Of a stretch of DNA of 64,000 bases, positions 54,466 to 61,969 are shown one piece after another (positions within the stretch are counted from its first letter, which is position 1; every line of letters starts with the position of its first letter). The position numbers and the translations under genes were made by a program. The notes beneath the pieces were generated by a model. It did not search any database, was not told where the DNA came from, and worked only from the letters and a program-made list of their open reading frames with translations. Source of the DNA: Clostridiales bacterium (GTDB taxonomy: Bacteria > Bacillota > Clostridia > Christensenellales > Pumilibacteraceae); assembly GCA_014799665.1 (NCBI GenBank), contig JAAVHP010000007.1, forward strand, positions 238,640-302,639, in the 5' to 3' direction.

Positions 54466-55830
54466 TTAAGCATTAACTTCGGGAGCGTGTTCGGCGCTTT
54501 GTTTCTTTTCTTTGGCTTTGGGCGCAACCGAATTATTACCGTTATTATTCTTTTTACCAACGCGTTGGAAAAGCGCCCACAGCGACGGTGCAATGAAAAT
54601 CGACGAGAAGGTACCGGCAAGCAAGCCGACAATGATCGGGAACGCGAATATTCTTATATCGCTTACGCCGATGATCGCAACCATCAAAATCATTATCAAG
54701 GTCGTGATCGTGGTATTGATCGAACGAATAAGCGTGTCGCGTATCGATTTGTTTGCGATCGCTTCCGCCGACATATTCTTGGCGTAAATCGAACGCATAT
54801 TTTCACGAACGCGGTCGAAGATAATAATCGAGTTGTTTATAGAGTAACCGAGAATGGTTATAAGCGCCGCAATGAACGTGCTGTTTATTTCTACGTGGCA
54901 AATCGCCATGAACGAGAACATTACGATAATGTCGTGGAACAGTGCAAGAATACACGCAAGACCGCTCGACAACTGGAATCTCAAACCGATATAGCAAAGC
55001 ATGAATATCAGTGCAAGCGCCACAGCGAGTACGGCGTTGAATATAAGCTCGGTCGAAACCGTTGCGCCTACTAAATCGCCGCCCGAAACGGAGCCGGCAA
55101 AAATATCGGGCAACGTCATGCCGTCCACTATTGCGGAAACAAGTTCAGTACTGTCTTTTACCGCGCCAGAGTTTTTGATTACGATTTGCTTGCCGTTTTG
55201 CTCGTCAATGCTGATCGATTGCTCGGTAACGTCTAAGCCCGCGGCATACTTTTCATTGAGTTCGGGTATAAGCTTAATGAACGAAGCACGTAAGGTCTTG
55301 AACGGACTATCCTCGCCTACGTCGTTTACAACTTCGTCATAACCAATCGTTATCGTGCTACCGTCTATATTCACGGACGGTATTTTGTTAAGTACGCTCT
55401 TTTCAAGCGCCGATATAATAGCGGGATTGACGAAACGCGTCATTTCGTTTTCGTCAACGCCTTTGACCGCCGCGTATTTAACGTGGATAGAGCTATCGTC
55501 GCCCGAGCCTTGGCGTTGCATTGCGCCCGATACGGACACGTTGTATGTTTTGCCATTGTCGGCAACTACCGACGAAAGCACGTTTTCGATTTGCTCGTAA
55601 TAAGTCGTATAATTATCGTCGGTGAGCTTGGTGCCGAGTTTGACGTCTACCGAATATCCGCCCGTAAAGTCGGTGCCGAGATTAAGCGCCGAGCCAAGCG
55701 TAAATCTGAATATGATCATCATTATCGCCGCGATAACGAGTATTGCAAGCGGAATGGCGAAAATAATCTTGCGCTTTTCTACGAGGTGAATATCTTTTTC
55801 GAGGAGGTTATCGATACGGTTCTTTTTCAT
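54466..55830 (-). CDS. secF: Protein translocase subunit SecF, with enlarged extracytoplasmic domain
   Basis: Proton-driven partner of SecD that pulls exported proteins through SecYEG. TM1 at about 22-43, the signature NLGTDFTGGYSVDVK at 50-64, then TM2-6 from about 263 with ALITILGYSINNSIIIFDRVREN. At 454 aa it is much longer than the usual ~300: the segment between TM1 and TM2 is about 215 residues, roughly twice normal. Basic, Asn/Lys-rich cytoplasmic tail. Overlaps the secD stop by one base. Confidence 0.94.
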   Translation of the reverse strand: MKKNRIDNLLEKDIHLVEKRKIIFAIPLAILVIAAIMMIIFRFTLGSALNLGTDFTGGYSVDVKLGTKLTDDNYTTYYEQIENVLSSVVADNGKTYNVSVSGAMQRQGSGDDSSIHVKYAAVKGVDENEMTRFVNPAIISALEKSVLNKIPSVNIDGSTITIGYDEVVNDVGEDSPFKTLRASFIKLIPELNEKYAAGLDVTEQSISIDEQNGKQIVIKNSGAVKDSTELVSAIVDGMTLPDIFAGSVSGGDLVGATVSTELIFNAVLAVALALIFMLCYIGLRFQLSSGLACILALFHDIIVMFSFMAICHVEINSTFIAALITILGYSINNSIIIFDRVRENMRSIYAKNMSAEAIANKSIRDTLIRSINTTITTLIMILMVAIIGVSDIRIFAFPIIVGLLAGTFSSIFIAPSLWALFQRVGKKNNNGNNSVAPKAKEKKQSAEHAPEVNA

Positions 55831-57359
55831 TATGCCTGCTCACCTCCTTGGTTATTTTGCTCCGCCCGCTCTTTCTGTCTTTCCTTTTTGGCGCGAGCGC
55901 GCTCCAGCTTTTTCTCCTCTTTGGCTTTTTGCTTCTCGCTTTCGACGCGCGCCATGTCAGCCATGATCGCCGCGTCTGTCGCGTCGGCTTCAAGCCCCTC
56001 GAACTGCGAGCCGCGCTTCAAGTTGTAAAGCTTAGCGTTGTACGAGTTAAGATTAATGAAGTATTTGACAAACGCGCGCGAAATAATGAGCGCGGTAAAC
56101 AGCGAGATCAATACGCCGACGAGAAGGGTCAGAGCGAAGCCGTAAACCGAACCCGTGCCGAGAAGCATCAACAGTACGCAAGCGATAACTGTCGTTATGT
56201 TACTATCGAGAATTGCGAACAACGCTTTCTTAAAGCCCGCATGATAAGCCGCCATGATCGACTTACCGCCACGGTACTCGTCTTTAATACGTTCAAATAT
56301 AATAACGTTCGCGTCAACCGCCATACCGATACTGAGTAGAATACCTGCAATACCGGGAAGCGTGAGCTGTACCCAAGGCAATACCGCCAAGAAGAACAGA
56401 TAAATAACAAGGTATGCAACAAGCGCAAGCGACGCCGCTACGCCGAGCATTCTGTATATAACGCAAAGGAATACTATGACAAGTACGAAACCGACGATAC
56501 CGGCGATCAAGCCGTACTTCATGGCGTTTTCGCCGAGTGTGGGAGAAATCGTCTGCGTTTCTTTAAGTTCGAGCGCAACGTCGAACGTACCGCTCATGAT
56601 TTGCCCCGCAAGCTCTTGCGCGCTTTCGGCGGTGAAGTTACCTGTAATGATCGCTCTGCCGTTTGTTATAGCCGAGTTGATCGAGGGCGAAGAAAGCGCC
56701 GTCGAGGAATCGCCCACGTAAATACTCATTGTTTCGCCGATATTATTCGACGTGGCGTTGCCGAAACGTTCTCTGCCTTCGGAGTTAAGTTCAAGACTTA
56801 CTACGTAGCCGTTTTCCTGATCGTAATATGCGTCCGCACTTATAACGTGATCGCCCGTAATGACCGTTTCGCCCGTGTTATCCAAAACGAACTTAATAGT
56901 CGTGGGCTCGCCTATGATCGAAAGTATATTGCTTGGGTCGTCTACGTCGGGAACCTCGACGCGAATACGGTTTGAACCCTCGCGAACAACGGTAGCTTCG
57001 GTATAGCCCTTATCAGCCAAAAGCTGTTCGAGCGACGATCTGGTACCTTCGATCTTGGCTTCGAAGTTGCCAGTATCGGTATTAGTCGCCTGATAAACGG
57101 CGTACACACCGCCTTGAAGGTCCAAGCCCAAGCTTATCGACTCCGCGGATAAGAAGGGATGGTAGAGCGTAAACCCAAAACGCATGGGCACAAACGCAAA
57201 AATTATGCCTATGACCAATGCAAGTCCCATAAGCACGAGTTTCGTGATTGTAGATTTTTTCTTGACGGCTTTACGAGCGGGCGCGGTCACAGGCGCATCT
57301 TTGCGCTCGATCGCTACCTCGTTATTCTCGGTTTCCGCCAAAGAATTTTTTTCGTCCAT
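55830..57359 (-). CDS. secD: Protein translocase subunit SecD
   Basis: 509 aa. Cytoplasmic N-terminus (about 1-37), TM1, periplasmic P1 with GLDLQGGVYAVYQA, then the RND-type TM2-6 with GIAGILLSIGMAVDANVIIFERIKDE. A charged, Glu/Lys/Arg-rich coiled tail (about 440-509) extends into the cytoplasm. Translationally coupled to secF. Has its own promoter at 57431-57460. Confidence 0.96.
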   Translation of the reverse strand: MDEKNSLAETENNEVAIERKDAPVTAPARKAVKKKSTITKLVLMGLALVIGIIFAFVPMRFGFTLYHPFLSAESISLGLDLQGGVYAVYQATNTDTGNFEAKIEGTRSSLEQLLADKGYTEATVVREGSNRIRVEVPDVDDPSNILSIIGEPTTIKFVLDNTGETVITGDHVISADAYYDQENGYVVSLELNSEGRERFGNATSNNIGETMSIYVGDSSTALSSPSINSAITNGRAIITGNFTAESAQELAGQIMSGTFDVALELKETQTISPTLGENAMKYGLIAGIVGFVLVIVFLCVIYRMLGVAASLALVAYLVIYLFFLAVLPWVQLTLPGIAGILLSIGMAVDANVIIFERIKDEYRGGKSIMAAYHAGFKKALFAILDSNITTVIACVLLMLLGTGSVYGFALTLLVGVLISLFTALIISRAFVKYFINLNSYNAKLYNLKRGSQFEGLEADATDAAIMADMARVESEKQKAKEEKKLERARAKKERQKERAEQNNQGGEQA

Positions 57360-57430
57360 AGAATTTCTCCGCGGTATCTTCTTATCGTGGGAATATACTT
57401 TAATCCATTTTAACGATACGATACCTAACT

Positions 57431-57460
57431 ATTATATAAAATATATCGACAAAAAGTCAA
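57431..57460 (-). promoter_or_regulatory. Sigma-A promoter of secDF
   Basis: On the minus strand: TTGACT (57455-57460), 18-base spacer, TATAAT (57431-57436). Leader of about 65 bases to secD. Confidence 0.75.
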
Positions 57461-57499
57461 TTGAATAAAACGCTTATTATAAAATATTTTGAAAAACTT

Positions 57500-58825
57500 T
57501 TAGCCTAAACGTGGCCACCCCTCGCTTTCCTCTATCGCTTTTATCGCAAGCCCGCACTCTACGCGCTTTTTCATAAGCTCGCAAGCCGGCTTGTACGGCA
57601 TATTTATATCGTTGTTAAACTTATACGAGTTCGCCATGCACCCTCCCGAGCAATAATACTTGGCCCAGCACTTAGAGCACTCGGGCTTGGTCGGCACGGA
57701 GCAACCATAAAACATTTGGCGAATACCGTCGTTAAGCTTTTTGTCGAAAACGTTGCCGAGCGCCTTTTCCTTTATTCCATCGAATTGATGGCAGGGATAA
57801 ATCGTGCCGTCGGGCGCAACCGCAACATACTCTCCGCCCGCGCCGCAGCCTTTGAGACGCTTGACTGCGCACGGGGCGTTGTCGATATCGACCATAAAGT
57901 GAAAGAAGTTAAACCACTTATCCGTCTTTCTGCGCTCGATATAGGCTTGCGCGAGCTTGTCGTATTCGGCAAGAACCGCAGGGATATCCTCGTTGCGTAT
58001 CGCCATAGGGCTGTCCGCTTTAAGCACGACGGGCTCGATAGAAAGCTGGTCGAACCCCAGATCGTTCAAAAACAGAACGTCTTTTGAGAAATCGAGATTG
58101 TATCTGGTAAACGTGCCACGAACGTAATATTGACCTTTTCGCTTTTCCTTAAACCGTAAAGCGTTTTTTAAGATAACGTCAAAGCTGTCTTTGCCACCGA
58201 CCGTCTTTCTTACGCGGTTATGCACGTCGCGCCTGCCGTCGATACTGATAACTACGTTATACATTTGCTCGTTGAAAAAGTCTATGTCCTCGTCGCTGAG
58301 CTTGTAAGCATTAGTAGTTATGGTAAAACGGAAATTTTTGCCGTGCTGTTTTTCGATCGAACGCGCGTATAGAACGGTCTTTTTTACAACGTCGAAATCG
58401 AGCATAGGCTCGCCGCCGAAAAAGTCGACTTCGAGGTTGCGCCGACTTCCGCTCATTTCAACAAGCATATCTATCGCCGCTTTCGCCGTTTCGAACGACA
58501 TATTGCGCCGCTCGTCTTTGTACGTACCGCCGTCCGCAAAACAATACTCGCAAGCGAGATTGCAGTTGTGCGAAACGTTAAGGCACATAGCCTTTATTAC
58601 CGGGCTAAACTGCGGGAGCTCGGCTTTCACTTCGGGCGCATACAACACGCCTTCTGCTTTAAGTCGTTCGATTTCCGCTTTTGCGTCGGCTATTTCGCAC
58701 GACGAAAACGGCGACGTATCGTCGCCGTCCAGCAAAGCCTTGACTATTTTATCTATTTCGAAGAACGATCCGCTCTCGGTATCGAGGGCAAACAGCCGAT
58801 CGAGTAATCCGAACGTATGAACCAT
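57500..58825 (-). CDS. scfB: SCIFF peptide thioether maturase ScfB (radical SAM/SPASM)
   Basis: 441 aa. RRE-like N-terminal domain (about 1-85), radical-SAM motif SHNCNLACEYCFADGG, then FFGGEPMLDF and TTNAYKL, and a SPASM domain with Cys-rich GCGAGGEYVAV, CHQFDG, CSKCWAKYYCSGGCM binding auxiliary clusters. Relatives (CteB) form a Cys-Thr thioether in the SCIFF peptide. It lies six bases after scfA, its presumed substrate gene. Confidence 0.96.
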   Translation of the reverse strand: MVHTFGLLDRLFALDTESGSFFEIDKIVKALLDGDDTSPFSSCEIADAKAEIERLKAEGVLYAPEVKAELPQFSPVIKAMCLNVSHNCNLACEYCFADGGTYKDERRNMSFETAKAAIDMLVEMSGSRRNLEVDFFGGEPMLDFDVVKKTVLYARSIEKQHGKNFRFTITTNAYKLSDEDIDFFNEQMYNVVISIDGRRDVHNRVRKTVGGKDSFDVILKNALRFKEKRKGQYYVRGTFTRYNLDFSKDVLFLNDLGFDQLSIEPVVLKADSPMAIRNEDIPAVLAEYDKLAQAYIERRKTDKWFNFFHFMVDIDNAPCAVKRLKGCGAGGEYVAVAPDGTIYPCHQFDGIKEKALGNVFDKKLNDGIRQMFYGCSVPTKPECSKCWAKYYCSGGCMANSYKFNNDINMPYKPACELMKKRVECGLAIKAIEESEGWPRLG

Positions 58826-58831
58826 TATTAA

Positions 58832-59008
58832 TTATTTATCTTGGTTTTTATTGGCGTTAAGGACCTTTACCGTCTTGCGCTCGCAGGATTGGTTACCTAC
58901 GGTGCAGCTCGTTTTGCAAGCCGATTGGCAGCTGGTCTGGCACTCGCCGCATGCGGTGTCGCAACCGTTGTCAAGCGTTGATTTTCTGATAACTTTGATA
59001 TGAGCCAT
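58832..59008 (-). CDS. scfA: SCIFF ribosomal peptide precursor ScfA
   Basis: 58-aa ribosomally made precursor (six cysteines in forty-five residues). The core CGECQTSCQSACKTSC followed by TVGNQSC is diagnostic. Here there are seven Cys, an extra one at position 16 (DNGC). The ATG at 59008 has GGAGG seven bases upstream; a longer frame is not supported. The Lys-rich C-terminal tail follows the Cys region. The biological role of SCIFF is unknown, though it is nearly universal in Clostridia. Confidence 0.95.
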   Translation of the reverse strand: MAHIKVIRKSTLDNGCDTACGECQTSCQSACKTSCTVGNQSCERKTVKVLNANKNQDK

Positions 59009-59035
59009 GATATTGCCTCCGTGTTCTTTTATACG

Positions 59036-59064
59036 ATTATACAACACTTTTTCGACAAAATCAA
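59036..59064 (-). promoter_or_regulatory. Sigma-A promoter of scfAB
   Basis: On the minus strand: TTGATT (59059-59064), 17-base spacer, TATAAT (59036-59041). Confidence 0.75.
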
Positions 59065-59073
59065 GTGATTTCA

Positions 59074-59119
59074 CCTACTTCTTTTGGGAAAGAAGTAGGC
59101 AAGAAAACCTTACGCTTTA
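59074..59119 (+). repeat. Hairpin-plus-tail intergenic repeat, copy C
   Basis: CCTACTTCTTT/AAAGAAGTAGG hairpin (59074-59099), then CAAGAAAACCTTACGCTTTA. Related to copies A (9255) and B (38565). Confidence 0.6.
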
Positions 59120-59153
59120 TAGTCATAGTTTGTTTTATCGCACCACTATTTTT

Positions 59154-59180
59154 GTCATTCTGAGCATTAGCGAAGAATCT
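59154..59180. repeat. GTCATTCTGAGC-type imperfect palindrome
   Basis: GTCATTCTGAGC, four bases, GCGAAGAATCT: arms ATTCT/AGAAT and GC/GC. The motif recalls a short dispersed palindrome seen in many bacterial genomes. It lies between two copies of the hairpin-plus-tail repeat. Confidence 0.45.
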
Positions 59181-59184
59181 ATAC

Positions 59185-59223
59185 CTTTTTGGAAAGAAAC
59201 AAGTAAGAAAACCTTACGCTTTG
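59185..59223 (+). repeat. Hairpin-plus-tail intergenic repeat, copy D (degenerate)
   Basis: CTTTTTGGAAAGAAACAAG followed by the same AAGAAAACCTTACGCTTT tail as copy C, but the hairpin has decayed. Confidence 0.5.
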
Positions 59224-59269
59224 ATTTACGATAAAAGTATTTATTAATTTCCAAAATTGCTTTTTAGGC

Positions 59270-59674
59270 TTAATGTTTTCTTACGTTTACTGCGATAATG
59301 CCGCTTATCATACCCGAGATCGAGCCGAGCACGCAGTCGTTGAAAAGCGACAGTCCGAATTCGAAATTATTGTCAAGCGCCGAAAATACGACAAACGAAA
59401 GCCATACGAAAATGAATCCCGAGATAAAACCTCTAAGCCAGCCGTTCTTGGGCTTTTTAAGCGAGACCAAACAGCCTATGAATATGGATACGCTTTTTAT
59501 TACTTGGTTGATGATCGGTATAGCCTTGTCCGATGCCGAAAAAAGCTTAACGGCAAGCGCCGAGATGAGTATCGCCACCAATGCAATGATAAGCGCTATT
59601 ACGTTTGCCTTTACAATTTCGAATACATATCCTCTGTCACGTTCGACAGCAACCTTCGCTTTCCTTTTACGCAT
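59270..59674 (-). CDS. TIGR04086-like membrane protein (YrzE-type)
   Basis: 134 aa: basic N-terminus, then about four membrane helices with short loops. Family placement rests on size, topology and its conserved position between yajC and the SCIFF genes in Clostridia. ATG at 59674 is chosen for GGAGG seven bases upstream. That ribosome-binding site lies in the 3' arm of a hairpin (59680-59712). Function unknown. Confidence 0.8.
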   Translation of the reverse strand: MRKRKAKVAVERDRGYVFEIVKANVIALIIALVAILISALAVKLFSASDKAIPIINQVIKSVSIFIGCLVSLKKPKNGWLRGFISGFIFVWLSFVVFSALDNNFEFGLSLFNDCVLGSISGMISGIIAVNVRKH

Positions 59675-59679
59675 AAAAT

Positions 59680-59712
59680 AACCTCCACACACTATAACAG
59701 TATGCGGAGGTT
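59680..59712 (-). promoter_or_regulatory. Hairpin holding the ribosome-binding site of the TIGR04086-like gene
   Basis: AACCTCC (59680-59686) pairs with GGAGGTT (59706-59712). On the minus-strand RNA the 3' arm contains the GGAGG used by the downstream gene, and the T-rich stretch after it could also end yajC transcription. Confidence 0.5.
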
Positions 59713-59740
59713 TGTCTACATATTCGTATTAAATAAGTTA

Positions 59741-60400
59741 TTATTTCTTGGTAGTTTTGGCAGCCGTAGTTTTTTTGGCGCCGCCAGTTGATTTGGCGCT
59801 GTTAACCGGCTTCTTAGCCGCAGGTTTTTTTGCTGCGGGTTTGTCCGCCTGCTCCTCGACCTTTTCGGCGGGTTCAACCGCGGCAGCCTGTTCGGCCACG
59901 GGTTCTTCCACTTTTTCTTCGACGCTTTCGGTCGCGGTGTTCTCGGCGGCGGGCACAGGTGCATCGGCAACCGTTTCCTCGGTTGCAACAGGCGTTTCTT
60001 CCGCCTTTTCGGGAATATTGGCAACTACGGTTTCTTCGACTTTTTCCTCGACGGGAGCTTCTTCCGCCACGGGAATACTCGTATTGCTACGGCTAAGCAC
60101 TTGATAAAGAGCCTGGATATCGAGGACCATGGTGGTCTTGTTATCGCCCTCGCCCGTTTCGATTACCATTTCCTTGTCTACGGGCGAAACCTGACGGATC
60201 TCTTTGATCGTGCCGATAATGCCGCCGACCGTTTTAATGCGATCGCCGGGATGAAGCGAGCGGTGTAATTCCTCGGTTTGTTTGGCGCGTTTTTTGTTGG
60301 TGAACATGGGCACTACAAGCAAAGCGAGAATGAGCACTACAAGCAATACTACGAAAACTATTGTATAGGTGTCCAATCCCAGTAACGAAAGTGATACCAT
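59741..60400 (-). CDS. yajC: Preprotein translocase accessory subunit YajC, with long tail
   Basis: SecDF partner. One membrane helix (about 13-33), then the YajC domain with LHPGDRIKTVGGIIGTIKEI. Typical YajC is ~90-110 aa; this one is 219. The added part (about 106-219) is first acidic (Glu/Val/Ala/Pro-rich), then Lys/Ala-rich with repeated KPAAKK. Likely disordered. Own promoter at 60431-60459. Confidence 0.93.
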   Translation of the reverse strand: MVSLSLLGLDTYTIVFVVLLVVLILALLVVPMFTNKKRAKQTEELHRSLHPGDRIKTVGGIIGTIKEIRQVSPVDKEMVIETGEGDNKTTMVLDIQALYQVLSRSNTSIPVAEEAPVEEKVEETVVANIPEKAEETPVATEETVADAPVPAAENTATESVEEKVEEPVAEQAAAVEPAEKVEEQADKPAAKKPAAKKPVNSAKSTGGAKKTTAAKTTKK

Positions 60401-60430
60401 TTATTATTCTCCTTATAAGATATTAGAATA

Positions 60431-60459
60431 ATTATACCACGCCAAAAAGAAAATAGCAA
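60431..60459 (-). promoter_or_regulatory. Sigma-A promoter of yajC
   Basis: On the minus strand: TTGCTA (60454-60459), 17-base spacer, TATAAT (60431-60436), then AAGGAG before the ATG. Confidence 0.75.
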
Positions 60460-60490
60460 ACGAATATCGCTTGCATTTTTATTAGTTTTG

Positions 60491-61243
60491 TTATTTTTTT
60501 GTCTTATTTTTGGCTGTATCGAGGGTTTTTGCGTCGAAGATACCTTCCAAACGATTGAACAGCTCGCGGTTTGTTATTCGCCCGTCGATAACTAGTTCGA
60601 GCGGCGCGAGATCTATTAAGTGATACATAAGCTCCGCACTGCCGGCTACGTCGAAATCGAGCACACTGTTTTTTAGAGAACCCGTAACACGGTACTTGCC
60701 GTTCTTCTCGCACACGGTCAACTTGTTTATCTTTGGGTTAACGGCGCTTATAAGGAAGCGCAAGAGCTCGTTGTATGTTTCATCGTCGTAAAGATATGCA
60801 CCGTTGTTTCGGGTAAGATTGCATATCTCTATCCAGCGTTCTCTAAGCTCGCCGAGCCTGAAATTGAATATCCCGTCGAGCGCCATACCGTCCTCAACGC
60901 GAATCAGCTTGTTCAAAAGTTTATGCTCGTTTTCCCTATCAAATGCAACGAGAGTGTGCAGCAAAAGCTCATAGTTTTGTTTGGGCAGCCCGAGCATAAG
61001 ATTGCGTTTTATAAACTCGAACTTTCCCGCAACGCCGAACAGCTCGACGATATATTCCTTAATCGTTGCGACCATCTGCGCGCGTTCGGCGCTCTCACAT
61101 CCGAACGAACAGTAAAGCCTGCGCCCTACTACGCTGAGCGCAGAAACCGCCATACAGTTTTTCAGTTTATTGCCGATAATCTCGTCAACCGAATACAGCC
61201 AATCGGCGTTCATATCGTTGACACTGACCGTTATTTGATACAT
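60491..61243 (-). CDS. YtxC-like putative sporulation protein
   Basis: 250 aa, soluble. The segment LDGIFNFRLGELRERW, followed by YNELLRFLISAVNPKINKLTV and a beta-rich end, matches the pattern of the YtxC family (FxNFRL, LLRYFV, two-residue spaced strands), which is linked to sporulation by distribution only. ATG at 61243 has GAGGAG upstream; the frame also opens at a TTG four codons earlier inside that site. The N-terminal half shows no known motif. Confidence 0.55.
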   Translation of the reverse strand: MYQITVSVNDMNADWLYSVDEIIGNKLKNCMAVSALSVVGRRLYCSFGCESAERAQMVATIKEYIVELFGVAGKFEFIKRNLMLGLPKQNYELLLHTLVAFDRENEHKLLNKLIRVEDGMALDGIFNFRLGELRERWIEICNLTRNNGAYLYDDETYNELLRFLISAVNPKINKLTVCEKNGKYRVTGSLKNSVLDFDVAGSAELMYHLIDLAPLELVIDGRITNRELFNRLEGIFDAKTLDTAKNKTKK

Positions 61244-61374
61244 ACTACTCCTCAAAGCACTGCGGCTAACAATATTTTATGAATAGTAATAAGGTTTTAC
61301 GCACGCAAAACCAAAACGGACAAACCGTTTTCCAAAAAAGTATAAAAAATTTTTTGTAAATTACCGAAAAAAGG

Positions 61375-61403
61375 TTGATTTTTTATTTAATATTTGATAT
61401 TAT
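61375..61403 (+). promoter_or_regulatory. Sigma-A promoter of the tRNA cluster
   Basis: TTGATT at 61375-61380, 17-base spacer, TATTAT at 61398-61403, 16 bases before the first tRNA. Confidence 0.75.
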
Positions 61404-61418
61404 AGATAAGCATGGCAT

Positions 61419-61494
61419 GGGAGCATAGCTCAGCTGGGAGAGCATCTGCCTTACAAGCAGAGGGTCATAGGTTCGAGTCCTATTGTTCCCACCA
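61419..61494 (+). tRNA. tRNA-Val (anticodon TAC)
   Basis: Full 76-base cloverleaf including encoded CCA. Acceptor GGGAGCA/TGTTCCC with one G-U pair, D arm GCTCAGCTGGGAGAGC, anticodon loop CTTACAA, T loop GGTTCGAGTCC. Confidence 0.97.
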
Positions 61495-61514
61495 TTAACA
61501 TATACATAAGGTAC

Positions 61515-61588
61515 GGCACCATAGCCAAGTGGTAAGGCAGGGGCCTGCAAAGCCCTAACCCCCGGTTCAAATCCGGGTGGTGCCTCCA
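61515..61588 (+). tRNA. tRNA-Cys (anticodon GCA)
   Basis: Full 74-base cloverleaf with CCA. Acceptor GGCACCA/TGGTGCC, anticodon loop CTGCAAA, T loop GGTTCAAATCC. Confidence 0.97.
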
Positions 61589-61620
61589 AAAAACGCATGG
61601 ATCGTACCCCATGCGTTTTT
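61589..61620 (+). terminator. Terminator after tRNA-Cys
   Basis: AAAAACGCATGG (61589-61600) pairs with CCATGCGTTTTT (61609-61620), ending in a T-run. Confidence 0.85.
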
Positions 61621-61638
61621 ACTTACGTAAGTTATAAA

Positions 61639-61723
61639 TACCCCCATTACCTGCCGGTGTGGTGGAATAGGCAGACGCAAGGGACTTAAAATCCCGTGGA
61701 CCACATCCACTTTTTACCCCCAT
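61639..61723. repeat. 9-bp direct repeat flanking the truncated tRNA-Leu
   Basis: TACCCCCAT at 61639-61647 and again at 61715-61723, on either side of the tRNA fragment. Could mark an insertion or deletion event. Confidence 0.5.
61653..61710 (+). pseudogene. Truncated tRNA-Leu (TAA)
   Basis: Acceptor 5' strand GCCGGTG, leucine D arm GGTGGAATAGGCAGACGC, anticodon arm GGGACTTAAAATCCC (TAA) and the variable arm GTGG/CCAC are intact. The T arm, 3' acceptor strand and CCA are missing; the sequence turns to TTTTTACCCCC. It cannot make a functional tRNA. Confidence 0.85.
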
Positions 61724-61787
61724 ATAGACCAATTTCTACCATATATTGTGGTTGAAGGTCATCACCCAACACTACAAGATGTACGAA

Positions 61788-61818
61788 TTCTCGCATTTTT
61801 CTCGCATAATTCTCGCAT
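61788..61818. repeat. Three TTCTCGCAT repeats at 11-bp spacing
   Basis: Identical 9-mers at 61788, 61799 and 61810, exactly one helical turn apart, in the 130 bases between the truncated and complete tRNA-Leu. They may be arm-type binding sites for the adjacent integrase. Confidence 0.6.
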
Positions 61819-61841
61819 CTTGCAAAAATTACATACTTCAT

Positions 61842-61928
61842 GCCGCTGTGACGGAATAGGCAGACGTAACAGACTTAAAATCTGTCGAGAGAAATCTCAT
61901 ACCGGTTCAAGTCCGGTCAGCGGTACCA
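61842..61928 (+). tRNA. tRNA-Leu (anticodon TAA)
   Basis: Complete 87-base class II tRNA with CCA. Acceptor GCCGCTG/CAGCGGT, anticodon loop ACTTAAAATC, long variable arm CGAGAGAAATCTC, T arm CCGGTTCAAGTCCGG. It differs from the truncated copy in acceptor and anticodon stems, so it is not a simple duplicate. Confidence 0.96.
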
Positions 61929-61936
61929 CAGACGGT

Positions 61937-61964
61937 AAACCCCACCTTGTATGGCGGGGTTTTT
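61937..61964. terminator. Terminator between tRNA-Leu and the integrase
   Basis: AAACCCC-A-CC / GG-C-GGGGTTT with a TTGTAT loop and T-run. Serves the tRNA on the plus strand and can act on the convergent integrase gene. Confidence 0.8.
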
Positions 61965-61969
61965 CTTTG

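Noticed and set aside
61788..61818. Short CRISPR-like array
   Set aside because: The units are 9 bp with 2-bp gaps; there are no spacers and no cas genes.
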